Below are positions 6,068-7,014 of a stretch of DNA of 7,014 nt, in pieces. The notes under the pieces were generated by a model. The model ran no database searches. It was not told the DNA's origin and saw nothing but the letters and a program-made list of their open reading frames with translations. This stretch comes from Methanothrix sp. (GTDB lineage Archaea > Halobacteriota > Methanosarcinia > Methanotrichales > Methanotrichaceae). The stretch lies in NCBI GenBank assembly GCA_028679775.1, contig JAJRAX010000022.1, forward strand, positions 1 through 7,014. Reading direction: 5' to 3'. The stretch's first letter is position 1; every line of letters begins with the position of its first letter. A program made the position numbers and the translations under genes.

Positions 6068-6967
6068 TCATCTGACTTTTATAAGTCTTTTTAAGCCCGC
6101 CTCAAGAGATACTTCTGCCTTGAATCCAATCTCGTTTTCCGTTTTTGTTGTATCAGCTAATGTGTCCTTTACGTAATTTTTTATTGGATTTTCAGTATAT
6201 TTCGGCTTTATTCCGGTGCCGAGCTGTTGGTTGAGGATATCAATCACATCATTGAAGCTGTAGGCTTTTCCCGTGCCCACGTTCAGTATGCCGTGATAAT
6301 CCGACTGCATGGCCAACCGGAGGGCTCGGACCACATCCCGGACGTTCGTAAAGTCTCGGGTCTGCGTTCCGTCCCCGAAGATGATGGGCGTCTCTTTTCT
6401 TTGCATCTGCCACATGAACTGGCTGACCATATTGGCATACTGCTTCTTGGCCTCTTCTTTCGGCCCGTAGACTGAAAAGAACCTCATGCCGGCTGAGCTG
6501 ATGCCATAGAGCCCCCGGTAGAGTTCGGCTATCCTCTCCATAGCCAGGCGAGCCTCTGTATAATAGTCGGAAACCCGAATGATCATGTCCTCGCGATGAG
6601 GCGGTACCAGGCCGTTGTAGAGTGAGGACGACGAAGCATAAACCACCCTAGCCCCGCATTTTTGGGCCAGCTCGAAGACTGCAGTAAAACCATTGATGGC
6701 CTCGCCCACAAGATATGGATTATTCTTGTACATGGGCGACGATGACGGTATCCCCAGATGGTAGATCTTCTCTGGATGCAGGTCCAGGCCCGGCAGGTCA
6801 TTGCAGCTAGCTTTAATAAGCTTCAAACTGCCCTTAAGACCCTCCAGATTGCCTGGGCTTCCTGTATGCATATTATCCAGAACAACAACCTCGTCCCCCG
6901 CTGCCAAGAGCTCCTCCACCAGGTTGGAGCCGATAAATCCCGCGCCGCCTGTAACAAGTGTACTCAT
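6068..6967 (-). CDS. NAD-dependent nucleotide-sugar epimerase/dehydratase (extended SDR)
   Basis: A cytoplasmic Rossmann-fold enzyme of the extended short-chain dehydrogenase/reductase family, resembling UDP-glucose/UDP-GlcNAc 4-epimerases. The 299-residue product has the complete family layout: TGGAGFIG (residues 6-13) binding the dinucleotide, VVLDN with D31 favouring NAD over NADP, a YASSSSLYNG strand (110-119) carrying the catalytic Ser region, RFFSVYGP (162-169), GDGTQTRDFTNVRDVVRAL (198-216) for the nucleotide sugar, and LNVGTGKAYS. The catalytic pair YxxxK reads Y136-T-E-A-R140, with Arg in place of Lys. That could mark a distinct archaeal subfamily or altered chemistry. The ATG is preceded by AGGAAGCGG as a possible ribosome binding site and has an in-frame TAG upstream, so the start is secure. 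It is convergent with the preceding pair, 27 bp apart. The precise substrate cannot be assigned from sequence. Confidence 0.88.
   Translation of the reverse strand: MSTLVTGGAGFIGSNLVEELLAAGDEVVVLDNMHTGSPGNLEGLKGSLKLIKASCNDLPGLDLHPEKIYHLGIPSSSPMYKNNPYLVGEAINGFTAVFELAQKCGARVVYASSSSLYNGLVPPHREDMIIRVSDYYTEARLAMERIAELYRGLYGISSAGMRFFSVYGPKEEAKKQYANMVSQFMWQMQRKETPIIFGDGTQTRDFTNVRDVVRALRLAMQSDYHGILNVGTGKAYSFNDVIDILNQQLGTGIKPKYTENPIKNYVKDTLADTTKTENEIGFKAEVSLEAGLKRLIKVR
6074..6092 (+). terminator. Hairpin plus T-run, candidate terminator of the uppP pair
   Basis: GACTT (6074-6078) pairs with AAGTC (6083-6087) around a 4-nt loop and is followed directly by five T (6088-6092), 34 bp after the stop of the AglD-like gene. 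The stem is only 5 bp, but archaeal RNA polymerase can stop at T-runs with little structure. It lies inside the 3' end of the convergent epimerase gene. Confidence 0.35.
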
Positions 6968-6997
6968 GATTATCCGCTTCCTAAAGATCTCTCGCCA

Positions 6998-7004
6998 CTA
7001 TATC
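6998..7004 (-). promoter_or_regulatory. Possible TATA box of the epimerase gene
   Basis: GATATAG on the minus strand is centred about 34 nt upstream of the epimerase ATG and matches the core of the uppP TATA-like element. It would give a leader of roughly 8 nt. It is near the window edge, so the upstream BRE region is only partly visible. Confidence 0.3.
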
Positions 7005-7014
7005 CATCTGTCGA

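Overview
The window looks archaeal, most likely from a methanogen of the Methanothrix/Methanosarcina side of the Euryarchaeota. The clade is inferred from remembered resemblance of the proteins, not from a search. The archaeal signs are a eukaryote-like GPT/AglH-type GlcNAc-1-phosphate transferase, a UppP of archaeal character, TATA-like boxes about 25-30 nt upstream of start codons with almost no leader, and many N-X-S/T sequons in the extracytoplasmic parts of membrane proteins. Base composition looks to be close to 50% GC throughout.

Layout: the left part is a minus-strand run read right to left. It starts with a polyprenyl/dolichyl-phosphate HexNAc-1-phosphate transferase (1318-2310), followed after 25 bp by a Wzz-like chain-length determinant (474-1292), then a Wzx/RfbX-type oligosaccharide flippase that runs off the left edge (1 to about 413). 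Upstream on the same strand, across a 214-bp gap that holds the likely aglH promoter, lies a large polytopic GT-C-like membrane protein (2525-4285). A divergent promoter region (4286-4376) separates it from a plus-strand pair with an ATGA overlap: a UppP-type polyprenyl-diphosphate phosphatase (4377-5132) and a stand-alone LPG_synthase_TM/AglD-like membrane protein (5129-6040). A convergent NAD-dependent sugar-nucleotide epimerase (6068-6967) closes the window. Its 3' end holds a small hairpin plus T-run that may terminate the plus-strand pair.

Together the genes describe assembly of a surface glycan on a lipid carrier. The epimerase shapes the nucleotide sugar, the AglH-like enzyme loads the first sugar phosphate on the carrier, the Wzx-like protein flips the lipid-linked unit, the Wzz-like protein could set chain length, the GT-C-like protein could polymerise or transfer sugars on the outer face, and UppP recycles the carrier diphosphate. 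This amounts to a bacterial Wzx/Wzz logic attached to a eukaryote-type priming enzyme. No recognisable Wzy polymerase is in the window, which makes the 586-residue protein the most interesting unknown.

The main oddities are the missing standard start codon of the flippase, Glu-to-Gln and His-to-Gln changes in UppP, a Lys-to-Arg change in the epimerase YxxxK motif, and clusters of sequons in the outer domains of the Wzz-like and GT-C-like proteins. No tRNA, rRNA, CRISPR array or mobile element was seen.
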